Shown here: in pieces, positions 34,621-45,874 of the stretch | Layout of the letters: the number at the start of each line of letters is the position of its first letter | How positions within the stretch are numbered: the stretch's first letter is position 1 | NCBI RefSeq assembly: GCF_002234675.1 | Contig: NC_019876.2 | Location: forward strand, 17,119,354 to 17,183,353 | Direction of reading: 5' to 3' | DNA from: Oryzias latipes | Taxonomy: Eukaryota > Chordata > Actinopteri > Beloniformes > Adrianichthyidae | Length of the DNA: 64,000 nt | Notes under the pieces: model-generated | Seen by the model: the letters and a program-made list of their open reading frames with translations, nothing else | What the model was told of the DNA's origin: nothing | Database searches by the model: none | Made by a program: the position numbers and the translations under genes

Positions 34621-35149
34621 AAGCAGGGAGTTTGTGACCCGTCACAAATGCGATCTTTTTCACAACAATTTGAATAAAAACATTCACAGAAATGGGATTT
34701 TGAAACGTGTTAAAAACCCCAAAGACACAACTTTCATCAGAGTGAGTCTTTTACGTTGTGGGAAAGGCTAAGACAAATCTTCTGTTTTTACCACTAAAGG
34801 TTCTTCATGACCTGTACCTGTACTCATACCAGTGGCAGAATTATTTTATATGCAGCCATTTTTGATGAAAAAAATTCAGTAACAGTTGTTTATATTCAAA
34901 TTAGTTTCGCTATTTTACTGATTTCTATTTTTTTGCTTTATCTTTATTGTGATTTATTTTTTTGCATCAGGGTTTCAGAGGACAGACATTTTATCAGTGC
35001 TGTATGTTACAATGTATTGCACATTTGACAAGTAATAGATCTAGAATCTTGAATACTAAAGGCCCAAATGTGAGGTCTGCATGCTGCAAGACAACAGCTA
35101 AACAGATGTAGGGGTGAAGATCTGAAGGAAAGTCAGTTTTCTGGGTGAA
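34621..35149. other. No feature recognised
   Basis: AT-rich; no gene or repeat end seen. Confidence 0.4.
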
Positions 35150-35298
35150 CCCCAGGCCTCCGGGGCCGGTGTGTCTGCATGTTTTTCCAGATATCTTTGC
35201 CTTTCTCGTGGCTGATTACCTGGATGTTTCCAGCCAATTAGCACATGCCAGAGCGGAGGGGGGGTTGGAAAACAAGCAGGAATGCAGCTCGGTGCCCG
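35150..35298. mobile_element. Degraded hAT MITE
   Basis: CCAGGCCTCCGGGGCCGGTG, GTGTCTGCATG and CCAGCCAATTAGCACATGCC match the 20411-20582 element. The ends are eroded. Confidence 0.65.
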
Positions 35299-36224
35299 TA
35301 AGGTCCTTTGCTGATACCGTCTGAATTTGAAAGGCGCCCTTTTTTCTGCTGCCTTTTTTTGCTAAAATCCAGTTTTCCTGCGTTCATACCAATGTGCTCC
35401 AAGCAGAAATGATGCTGATCTGTGAATCTTTTCCTTCCCTCTTTTTGCTGTATAATATTAATTTAGCTCCTCAAACAATCCTCGTTTTGCCTGCCACCTT
35501 TCCTCCTTTCCCCTGTTTCCATCTTTTCTCTTTTCTTTCTTTCTTTCTTTCTTTTTTTGCAGATGAAAAAGGTAGCCCCTGTAGGTCACGGCACATTAAC
35601 CACACTAACAAATCCATTACGCTGCACTGGGATGGGATTCAAACAAGAGAGGAAGGAGGGCTGAGTGATGGGATAAAGGAAGAGGCTGGATTTGGCAGCC
35701 TGAAGAAGGAGAGATGAAGCACCGAGGCAGGTTGGGTAAAAAAAAAAAGTCTCAGCGTTCCACATTCACTTTAACATATGTGTGCCTTTAAGCACTCTGT
35801 CTGTTCATTACTTTCTTCCAGCAGCACTCATTAAGGGAGATTCTGCCATTCTGTGGCATTGCATCACTTTCTGCTCCGGTATACAGCTCCTCTCTCTGAG
35901 CATTAGCGTCATTGTGGGTCCAATTACCTCACTGCAGTGCCGTTCAGGGGCCATAAATATCTGCAACGCGTCCCCAACCTGTTCATCTCCTGAGAGGAAC
36001 CAGAGGAGGCAGAGCTGAGGGAAGGAGGAGGACAATGTGGGACACAATTGCTTAAAGAATGCACTTTTGAGTCTACTTTTCATGGAATGAGACCCCTCCC
36101 TGAGTATTCGCTGCAGGGGTTTAGTGTTGCTGCAACATTTATTATGTAATCCTGAGAAGAGGCACTTATGATTTATCCTGAAGGGAGCTTTGAACGATGG
36201 AAAGTTCGTCCTTCCACCCTTTTT
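35299..36224. other. No gene recognised
   Basis: Has a CTTT microsatellite near 35535. The frame 35808-36083 (minus) lacks similarity. Confidence 0.35.
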
Positions 36225-36527
36225 CAGATACTAATGAATCCCTTTTGGGGGTCACAGGGGGTTGCTGGAGCCTATCCCACCTACTGTTGGGCAAAGGGGG
36301 GGTCGTCCGGAGCAGGTGACCAGTCTGTTGTAGGGCCACACACTCACATGCACACCTAGGGAACAATTCATAGATACCAATGAACCAATGAAGCATGTTT
36401 TTGGACTGTGGGAGGGGCCAAGAGAAAACCTGCACATGCATGAGGACAACAAAGAACCCAGCCGCGATTTAAACCAGGACCTTCTGAGGCGAGAGTGCTA
36501 ACCACTACACTATCATGCAGCCCATCA
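36225..36527 (-). mobile_element. tRNA-derived SINE
   Basis: On the minus strand it begins with a tRNA-like head, GTAGTGGTTAGCACTCTCGC (A box) and GGTCCTGGTTTAAATC (B box). The body contains TCCAAAAACATGCTTCATTG and GGTCACCTGCTCCGGACGAC, then GATAGGCTCCAGCAACCCCC. The family is widespread in teleosts. Confidence 0.75.
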
Positions 36528-36835
36528 TCAAGAAGGTTCATTCATTTTACCCAAGAAGCTGATTAGAGCTCAGACTGCTCTACTGCTTGGAGTTCATCTC
36601 CACAGATGACCTTCTGAAGTCTGATCCACCTGAAAACAAGGCTCTCAGTTCACTTGGGAAAGAAGTCATCTAAAAAGCAGTCAAAAGCACAGAAGAACTT
36701 CAGTCTACCTGGTAAATGTGGAGCAGTGAGCGTGAAGAAAATTTTCCTCAGTATGTGTGTCATGGTCTGCCATGAGGTAATCTTCTGTTGATGTCTGCCG
36801 CCTATGATTAAAAAAACACTGTTTTTGATTTGAAA

Positions 36836-37746
36836 TTTGATTTGAAATGGTTTATTTCAAGCAGTCAAAGAAGAAGAATACACAAAAACAGTACAATCAT
36901 CAGTAATACATTCATACAATGACGGATCAAACTTAGGATAATTAGACATATTAATAAATATTGCTTGAAAGGGAGTGGAAGGAAGCGAATTTATATAGCC
37001 CCACCCCGTTATACTGTAACCATTTTATTACATGAATTACCCATTATCCAGTTCCAAGCTGTTATCAGACAGACTTAAGATTCCTAAAATATCAATAAAA
37101 CACATGACAAATATGAATTACTTAAATTATTATGGATTAAATAACTTTTAGAAATCAACATGGCAAATGCAGATCATTTATCCAAAATATATGCAGATTA
37201 TGTTACTTATAAAAACAGTCCGTACATCCCCACACCACATGTTGTTGATAAACACACACACACCGCCCCCCCCTTCGCTTTACCGGAGGCTGCTGTCCGG
37301 TCTCCCCGATGAATGGAGTGCGTCTGTAGCTGAAGAGCGGAATGTGGGATGTTTGTCTCTCAGAATTAGCTCCATGAGAGGAGTTAGCTTAGCGGCCACT
37401 TGCTCCATTACAGAATGCAGCTTGTAAATCATCAAGACTCTTTTTGACCCTTGTGCTATCCTAGGCACTTTAACATTGGGAGTTGGGTCATCTAGACCCA
37501 CTAGACAGTGCACTGAACCTTTTTTCTTCAATGATTTGTGATCTTCACTGGTGTCCATGGATTACATGAAATCTTTCCACCTTTATCCACCTTTGTCATG
37601 GTAGGGAGAACACGTCAATGTAAGGGTGGGGTTAAGAAAGATGGAAGGGTTAAGGTCTTCGTAGTCATGGTTTTTCTTAGGGGCCATGGTCAGCTCTCTT
37701 TTTTGGGAGAAAATCAACTTTTAAGTCACTTGAAGATAGTTGCCTA
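36836..37746 (-). mobile_element. LINE, ORF1 start joined to 3' tail, split by a MITE
   Basis: On the minus strand an ATG in CATGGCCCC opens MAPKKNHDYEDL. After the MITE it continues KKSLDDLQAAFCNGASGR, reminiscent of LINE ORF1 coiled coils. The far end has CTTGAAATAAACCATTTCAA, a LINE-type tail. The middle is deleted and stops are present. Confidence 0.5.
37448..37649 (+). mobile_element. piggyBac-like MITE, copy 11
   Basis: Left TIR CCCTTGTGCTATCC; the right end is altered (AAGATGGAAGGG) before TTAA. Inserted into LINE ORF1. Confidence 0.8.
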
Positions 37747-38779
37747 GTCGCCGTGAGCCACACGCGTCCGTACTGTCTATGCTAAAATGTCACAACTTAC
37801 CTGCACCGGCCCATTTGTGATCGACACTGACCTTTTCCTGCTCCACTGCTGATTGGATCTTGTATATCGAAGTCTTTTCAACACTTGACCCTGGTTTTTG
37901 GATCACTTCCACACTGAAAGTCCTGCACCTCCAAGTGGCCATAGAGGGTAACTGCACCTGTTCCACCGAAGGCCGTCTCTCTCTCAAGCAAGATCTTGAT
38001 CATTCCTGTCTGGATCTGCTCCCGTTTGGTTTGTCCTCAAACCATCAAACCTGACAATGATAGAGCTCGAGGATTAGCACAATTAGCACAACTAGCTGGT
38101 TGTTCTGTAATAGTTTCTTTTGTTGATGCTAAAAAATAAGCATCGATCAGGCTCCTCCCACAAAAAAGACCAACCGTGTGGCATCTTCAGGTCATCCGAT
38201 CTGCTGAGAGAAAAAAGGACATTCCTGCACATTCCCTTCCAGTGCAACCAAACTCTGCAGAGACTTCAGAATATTGTTTTTAACCCTTTACCACCTGAGA
38301 TGTCACCAGTGGCACCTACTTAACACACACTCTTGGATGTAACGCAAGTCTATGATCACTACTGTTGAGTGTCTCATATCAGAGCTAAGCTGCTTTTCTC
38401 TGCCTCAGAATCCGATGGCATTACGTTAATTGTGTAAACGGTTGAGGATCTACAGTTGACGAAAGAACGGCAGCATTGCAGCTAATGCGCTGGTGTTATG
38501 GCGTTAAAAACCATCTTATTGGACAGCAATTTTCAACCGTCTTCTCTCTTGCAAAAAGAACTCAATTTCCTTCAGTAGCCACACGCCGCCTCTGCATTAG
38601 AGGCTAGATTTCAAATGGACACTCTTAAAGCTTCTAGTTATGGATGGCTTGGGTGACCTGGAGCCATGCCTTCACTTCTGCTTTGATAAACCTAAACTGC
38701 TGGGAGTTGCAGTCTGTTCACCTTTTCATCACTCTGCTTTCATGGGGTTAGGACCACATCAGATGGTTTCTCTCCAAAC
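37747..38779. other. No gene assigned
   Basis: A minus-strand frame (37790-37987) ends at a good donor-like GGTGCAGGTAAGTTG. No homology recognised. Confidence 0.3.
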
Positions 38780-38990
38780 ACATGCTCAGTCCTGAATGTG
38801 GTGCTTCTTGGAGCTCGTCATCCACCTCATTCCACTCTTTCTGGGCGTCTGCAGGTTCTTGAATCTTGTCCTTTTAATAATCAACTGAAGCTCACGGTCA
38901 TATTTTTTGTTGCTGCATCTTCTCCCGACACATGTCGCCCAAACTTCCTGTTGATCCGCTCTGTGAACAGCCAACCTCCTTATCTATGAA
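38780..38990 (-). pseudogene. Possible SANT/Myb-like transposon fragment
   Basis: Across two minus-strand frames: INRKFGRHVSGEDAAT, then KYDRELQLIIKRTRFKNLQT and SGMRW. The layout resembles fish Myb/SANT-like transposon proteins. It is frame-broken. Confidence 0.3.
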
Positions 38991-40843
38991 CCTTTGTTTC
39001 TCATCCATCACTATGGAGGGGATCATTGATAGTCTTCTGCCTTGTTTTCAAGTCTGAAGTCTTATCCAAATAGAACCAGACTGAACACATCTAATGACAT
39101 CTGGGGAATCTATGTAGCTGCTTTCAGTTTCAAATTTTTAGAAATCCTTTTTCAATTCATGTAAAAATAAACAAATAGTTAAAAATCAATTAGTGTGCCC
39201 CGAATCTATATTTTCAATGAAAGTTACATTTTGAATAATATTATGGAAATGAATACACTTCCCTTTGATGTTTTAATTTTTTTTTTTTTTTAGAAAGGGT
39301 CTGTAGATATGAACAAAGTCTCTGCTGGTCTAGAATATTCTTCAAACATAAATAGCCTGAATTGCAAGGTTCAGAAGGTAAGATATGCAGGAGAACTGCA
39401 GACGTCATGACCAAAACTTAAGCAAACTAAGACTAAAAAATAAAAGGAATGAGCTGAAGTTCTCAAACAGAATCCTGTCATGTTGATACAATAAAAAACA
39501 AAGGATCTGAGATGAAGAAGATCAAGGATTATTATCAGAAACAGAAAAAGCTGAGAGATTAACCAAAAGACACAGAGCTTCACAGTTGTGACAAAACACA
39601 TAAATAAATAGACCCGATTTCTGACTCTGAAAAAAAATGCTGCTGTCTACTGAGCGCGGAGAAGTTTCCACACCATTTTCTAAAGTCAACAGTATTCAGA
39701 TTTCTCAAATGTGGAAAAAAGAAAGCCTGATGTAAACTGACAAAGATTAGTCAAAGAAGGAATGATGACAGCGAGCACATTTGAAAGTAAAAAGGATCGG
39801 GAGCAGTGTACTCACACCCCACAGATTCACTTCTGAACCAGCAAATTCTGGATGATGACATCCCACGCTTTGAAAAGTTAAGAAAGTTAAAAAAAAAAAA
39901 AGAGATTTTTTTTGACAAACCTAGAAAAATACAAATTAAAGTGCAGCAGCTGTGACGGTTAAAATCAGAACATCTAGAACAAGCTTCTGCAGGAGAATAA
40001 CAAACAAGAACAGTATTGGGTTGTTAAGCATGCCGTGTGACATCATAAAACTCACCTGACAGAGGAAAAGGGTCAATGCTGTAAAAATAAAACATTTGTG
40101 TGCTTCGATTCATGTAAAATATTTAAAACAAAAGAAAAAAAAGGTGAGAAAATTGGGGGGAAAAGTACATTTGAATCATTTTCTAATAAAAATAGGCAGC
40201 AGATGGTTGTTTTTAACAGTTTTATGAAGGATATTATTTGAAAAAAGGTGTCATAAGTGAACTCTATGTAAGCAGTAGCATCTTATCTGAAAACGGTCAG
40301 AGTGAAAGTTGTGTTTTCCAGAGGATTTTCGGATTCCGTGTAGATTTTTCCCAACAAGGAGTGGCAGAGGCCACTTTTCCCCCTGATACTCTGCTGACAC
40401 CATGTGGCGATCGCCGGCACTGCACCTTCACCGTTTGGGAGTTGCACTTGTTTGCCTGTTGCCGTCGCCCAAACAACATTCATCACCCGCAGACGTCTCG
40501 GCTCCTCTCCTGGTGCGGCAAATTGATGAACCATCACCGCAGGTTCCATCATGTTCACTTTATATTGATAAAACAGTCATGCGTCCTTTTCTTCTCTGCT
40601 TGACCATTTCTCTGCTCCTGAGACAAATGCGGGTGTCAGGAGGATAATCCTTCCCCACACCCACCCACACATGTGCAGGAAAGAAGATGAGAAAACAAGG
40701 AACGCCTCAAACTTGAAGTGGAAAATCTTTGACAAAAACAGGAAGTACCCGCTGGTTCCAAGATGTCAACATCCCAAACATCTGTTAAGAAATAAACAGC
40801 TGTATACTTGTCAGAAAAACCATACTTGTTCTGTTATGTTCTT
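38991..40843. other. No gene recognised
   Basis: AT-rich with a T-run near 39280. The frames at 40238-40647 lack motifs. Confidence 0.35.
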
Positions 40844-41258
40844 TTATACCATGGTCCGGTTGAATACTCGATTCTGATTGGCTGCTGGGTATGCGTTAAA
40901 ACCTGATAACCGCACGGTGAAAAAAGAAGTTCCAGTCGGCTAGCTTAAATGATTTGTATCACTGCGCCGGCTTCTGTAAAACAACCTTTTGCTTCATCAT
41001 CTGGGCAAAAACAAGCGGTAAGCGATTAACTTTCCCTCTAAATTGATGCTTTATTCAACCCATCGGGACGATCAGCATATATATATCGCCGAATCTTGAC
41101 TGCAGCGGTGGTGCTGCGCGACGCGGACTATATGTTACGTGATGCGGCGCATATAGTACGCTGTTTATGAGAAAAGTGATCCAAATCGAAAGAAAAACAA
41201 GAATTAAGGACTAAAACCTGGTTAATATGTATTGCTTTTGTAAGTGGCCATGGTATAA
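40844..41258. mobile_element. TIR element TTATACCATGG, copy 1
   Basis: Ends TTATACCATGG and CCATGGTATAA. The interior (GATTCTGATTGGCTGCTGGG, ATAACCGCACGGTGAAAAA, TATATCGCCGAATCTTGAC) is shared with 43225-43639. Non-coding; superfamily unknown. Confidence 0.7.
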
Positions 41259-41260
41259 GC

Positions 41261-41389
41261 GGGTTAATGGCCTTCGAAGTGTGCAGTTACTACTTTTTAA
41301 CGCACTTCGCGGAAGCAACCGTCCTCCGCTTCGCGTCGGACGGCGTGCGTTAAAAAGTAGTAACTGCACACTTCGTCGGCCATTAACCC
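41261..41389. repeat. Long hairpin
   Basis: Arms of 45 bp (41261-41305 and 41345-41389) pair with two mismatches around a GC-rich loop that can itself fold. It directly follows the TIR element. Confidence 0.85.
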
Positions 41390-41629
41390 TTACTTAACAT
41401 ATTCTTGATACTTCTTCGTTTTTGTCATGATTCCCTTTCTTTATGGCAAGTTATTCAGTTCTAAACTGACCAATCGGATGCCTCAAAAAAAGCATTTGGT
41501 CGAACGTTGATTGACAGATTTCGTGTAGCCCACTTTCAAATGGTAAAGGTGTGGTCTTCCAATAAGCTCATTCCTGATTGGCTGCCATAGAAATTATGAC
41601 TTCAACCATCTCAGACTAATCTCTGCTTT

Positions 41630-41760
41630 CCGACTTTGTCTGGCTCCAACATGGCGACATTCACATGGCAAAAGAATGGCGACTGAATTGACTTCACTTA
41701 AGCAGTTTTCTACTGATGACATCACACTCCATGAAGGTTTTTCTGTTCCATCAGATTCTG
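41630..41760 (+). repeat. Dispersed repeat family B, copy 1
   Basis: GGCTCCAACATGGCGACATT, GCGACTGAATTGACTTCA and TGATGACATCACACTCC recur at 55008-55200. Confidence 0.55.
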
Positions 41761-41900
41761 AATTTTTTAAACCTTTAAATTTTCTTTCTAACTTCTTTTT
41801 TAAACCTTGGTTTTTAAACAGCACATTTTTATCCCCCACAATACTATTTTCTATCTTAAAGCTTTCTGTTTTTTATTTTCGAGACTCAACATTTCAATGG

Positions 41901-42980
41901 TACGACGGAGTATTAGGGCCACCAAAAAAAAAAAAAAAAAAGTAAAATTACGAGATTTTATCTCGTAAATTTAGGAGATAAAAACTCGTAAATTTAGGAG
42001 ATAAAAACTCGTAAATTTAGGAGAAAAAAACTCGTAATTTTAGGAGATTACAGTGGAAGTGAGCATGCAGAGCAGCAGGTGAACGCCGTGCACCGACTAA
42101 ACTTTGTTGAACAGGTGAGCTGAATATTTATTGATAACGTTCCAAATGTCTGGAAGGTCATTTGTTTGATTTACGATTCATTAAAGTTTTATTTATTGAT
42201 GGTTGGTTTGCAGGATCTCTGCAGCCCGATGAAGCCGTCGTCGGTGTCCCTGCAGCTGTTTGCTTGAATCCTTTCTTCCTCCACCAAAGACAAGACTCTA
42301 CGTCTGTGTGACGCTTCCGTCACACAAATGGAGGAGCACTTTTTTTTGGCATTTTCAACGTTCCAAAGCTAATATAAAACACTATTTTCATTCCTCTTTA
42401 TTGTTTTATGCTGAAACGGGACATTTCATCTGCAGGAGGGGGCATTAGTAACACTGTTTACTACCGCATTGGTGTTGGGATGACAGGTTCATGACGTAAT
42501 GAGACAAATGAACTTCAGGATATGTGAGTGAAAAGGAGAATAAAGGCTGCAGCGATTGTCTACACCCAAACGTGTCTCTGAGATCCTTATTTTACATATT
42601 AAACTCCGCTTTACTGACACTGAACCCCGGAAAGACTACTTCACGGAAAATAATCTGATTTTGAGTCGCCAAAAGGTTCAGAATCTCTTTGTTTTAAACC
42701 TATAATAATCCGGAAATGAAGCTTCACAAAAGGCTCCACATACTTCATCTTCAAGCTAGGTTCCGATAAACGGACAACTTCGGTGTTTTTTCCTTAATCT
42801 ACGACTTTTTTCTCGTAAATTTATGAGATTTTAAGTCGTAAATTTATGAGATAAAAAGTCGTAAATTTACGAGTTTTTATCTCCTAAATTTATGAGATAA
42901 AATCTCGTAATTTTACTTTTTTTTTTTTTTGGTGGCTCTAATTTTTTTTTTTTTATTGGTGGCCCTAATACTCCGTCGTA
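41901..42980. mobile_element. TACGACGG TIR element, copy 1, 6-bp duplication
   Basis: A 1080-bp element with ends TACGACGGAGTATTAGGGCC and its inverse. It is flanked by perfect CAATGG duplications (41895-41900, 42981-42986). Subterminal arrays of about 23 bp (AACTCGTAAATTTAGGAGAT units) face inward from both ends. No transposase frame. TAC...GTA ends with a 6-bp duplication fit IS3EU-type elements (from memory). Confidence 0.85.
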
Positions 42981-43224
42981 CAATGGCCCAGAAATCTGAT
43001 GTAAAAAATTGAATGGAAAAACTTCTGCAGAAAAATAAAAAAAACACACCTGCAGCTGCAACAAACTACTTTCAGGTAAAACTTGTTTCAGACAAAAATT
43101 TAAAACAGTAATTTAAATGTTCATTATCCATTTGCTTCATTTTCAGTTTAATTCATAAATGGAAAAAAACACATTTGTTTTTCGTTTTTTGATATTTAAA
43201 TTAAAAGACGAATAATACACAGAT

Positions 43225-43639
43225 TTATACCACGGTCAGGGTGAATTCTGGATTCTGATTGGCTGCTGGGTGTGCATTAAAAAGTGATATGCCACAGGAT
43301 AACCGCACGGTGAAAAAGAAGTTCCGGTCACCTAGCTTAAATGTTTTCATCACTGCGCCGGCTTCTGTAAAAAGAACTTTAGCTTCATCATTTTGACAAA
43401 GAGGTGAACTTTCTCTCTGAACTGATGCTTTATTCAACCCATCAGAAAGATCAGGATTTATATATCGCTTTATATCGCCGAATCTTGACAGCGGCGCGAT
43501 GCAGACTATTTGTTACGTGGTGTGGCACAACAAATAGTCCGCTTTTTTTGAGAAAAGCGATCCAAATTGGAAAAAGAGCAAGAATTAAGGACTAAAAACT
43601 GGTTACTATTTATTTATTTTGTAAGTGACCATGGTATAA
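43225..43639. mobile_element. TIR element TTATACCATGG, copy 2
   Basis: Ends TTATACCACGG and CCATGGTATAA; interior as in copy 1. Confidence 0.7.
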
Positions 43640-44084
43640 GTGGGTTAATGGCCTTCGAAGTTTGAAGATGAAGTGATTTTGTTTTATAAGCTTTGAATCG
43701 AAACAAAAAAGTTGGGTTGAACGCAGTCTCAATACAGACCAAACGCAAGGTTCTGGACTTGATCGGGACCGACAGACTTTTCCACTGTGAATACACCCAT
43801 AACTAACAGACCACTGGGAATACTTTCACAGTACATCAAGACATGATTAAAATAGGTCTTTTAGGGGTTGGATTGGGGGGGAGGGGGGAAACCATCAAAT
43901 GGTTCCAGAATGCAGCTGTGTCTGCAGCTCAGCGCTCTCTAAGGGGATTGGTCAAATGCTAAGAACAAGTTTCACACACCCAGGTTTGAGACACCTAATG
44001 GAACTTACCTGTATCCAAACCAAATGACAGCAGTGAAGCCATTGTTTCTTTTGAACGTGCCAATCTAATGAGAATATACGTATG

Positions 44085-45315
44085 GCTGCCATGAAGTGAA
44101 AGGGCGTAAAGACAACTGAGCAGGCGTATTCAGGAACTGAGTGAGTGAACCTTACAACTGTGCAGGCGCAATTCTAACCGAGCGACCCGCATTTTACAAC
44201 CGCACGTCTGCAATCCTAACTGAGCCGTGATCCTGCGCGGTCACTTCCTCTTTGTGCCCTCACCAGGATTTACGTTCGGTGTGTTTGTCAATTGGGGGCG
44301 GAAACCTTTCTGGTTGATCTGATTGGCCGAAATTTACATGTCTTATCCGGCGAGGCAGTGGGGCGGGACTTTCATTTTTCAGAGCAGGGGGGCTGACAGG
44401 TGGCTCCAGAGCTGCATGCGGCTCTCTGCCTTCTATCATATTTTCTATATACAGTACTTTCACAACCATAAGGTGAAAGTCTTACATTTTCTCCCACATG
44501 TACGGATCGGCCCTAATGTGTTGTGTGACTTCGGTGAAGAGGACCTAGAAGAGAACAGCTTGAGGACGATACGGAGAGAGGTGAGGACGTGAAAGAAGAC
44601 ACCCCCCCATAGTACAAAGGTGCAGATATGTGCATAATGCTGAACAAAATCGCTTTAGAAACCCTGGAAACGCAAAGAGACGCGATTATGAAGCACAGTT
44701 TAAACTGCAAGCTATCAGCTACGCGGAGGAACACGGGAATCAAGCAGCTGCACTTCGGTTAAATTACATCTTCACAGATTCGGACTTCCTGCTTCAATAA
44801 CTCTTCTGATAAAAAAATCAAATGTGTCAGCAAGTATCTCAATCCTTATGTATTAACACAGAGAGTGAACTACAAATGCATTTCTAAAGAAAAACATCAT
44901 TTTTTTGCCTTTGGGGCTGCAAATCCTAATCTGTGAAGATTTTTCTAACTTTAACCTCAGCAGCCAGAGAATTTAAAATAAAGAATCCATGGTTTGCAAG
45001 TGAGGATGCTGGAAAACCAACTCCAACAAGAAAATAAGACGAAGCAGCAGCTGAGTTTCCGCGGAAACAAGGCGAGGTTGCCTGTGTTGGAAGATGGACT
45101 CGAGCGCAGCAACTTCCAGCAGATGACAATGAAAAGCTGTCCATCCTCTGCTCCTTTTGCTGAGAGGCAGCGCCGGCGCGTTACGCCACACTTTTGGACT
45201 GTAGGACTTAGGTTTGGACTGACGCGTCTGCCTGCACTGTTCTTTGGAGCCGCACGCCAACGAGATGGAATACGCCTGCTAAGTTGTCTTCACGCCCTTT
45301 CACTATATGGCAGCG
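44085..45315. mobile_element. Pogo-related TIR element
   Basis: The 49-bp inverted ends (GCTGCCATGAAGTGAAAGGG and GCGTAAAGACAACT on the left) recur inverted at 45267-45315. The interior holds a transposase HTH relic (44681-44764) and a small inverted pair ATCTTCACAGATT at 44766 and 44929. The boundary may extend further out. Confidence 0.6.
44681..44764 (+). pseudogene. Transposase HTH fragment
   Basis: RDYEAQFKLQAISYAEEHGN followed by QAAALRLN matches the N-terminal helix-turn-helix start of fish pogo/CENP-B-like transposases. The frame is lost directly after. Confidence 0.6.
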
Positions 45316-45854
45316 ATGAAACGCCATATACATGGCTGTACATGTTTCTGTACATGGGGGATGCATCAGGTACCAGTATATTGAGAAGCTGCTACTGTTT
45401 ATTTAGGTTAACTAATCAGTAGTCCTGACCCCTGATGTCAATTTACAGATGGCCTCCTAAGGCATTTAGATCATAGATGTAATTACAAGAAGAATATCTG
45501 ATTTTAAGCACCAGTTTGAAATAGTATTTAGAAAGTAAAGGCTTCTCAGTTCATAGCCAAACCTGATATAATAAAATAATATGAATCACATCATAAAGCA
45601 GCATAAAAGCCTCAGAAGACTGAAATATCTCAGATGTTTCTTTTTTATTAATTCATCTACTGTGTACAAATATTCACACACAAAATATTCTAAAAAAAAG
45701 AAAAAGAAAAAAAGTCCTAGTGTCTCGTAAACATTCGATTCTTCCTGGCTTACATTTCCTTCGTAGTGTGCTGCAACCTTCCTTCTATATGAACTTTAAG
45801 GGGAAAAAACATCAACAGACCACTAGTTGCTCAGTTCATCTCTTAAGCAGCAGT

Positions 45855-45874
45855 AGCTCCCCCTGCTGGCCAGC
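45855..45874 (-). promoter_or_regulatory. CTCF-like motif
   Basis: The minus strand reads GCTGGCCAGCAGGGGGAGCT, close to the vertebrate CTCF core CCASYAGRGGGC. Motif match only. Confidence 0.3.

Noticed and set aside
36480..36527. tRNA gene
   Set aside because: A/B-box-like sequence is the head of a SINE; no cloverleaf or discriminator end is present.
40238..40647. Frames of 80-120 residues on both strands
   Set aside because: Hydrophobic stretches but no signal of a known family, and frames on both strands are equally open.
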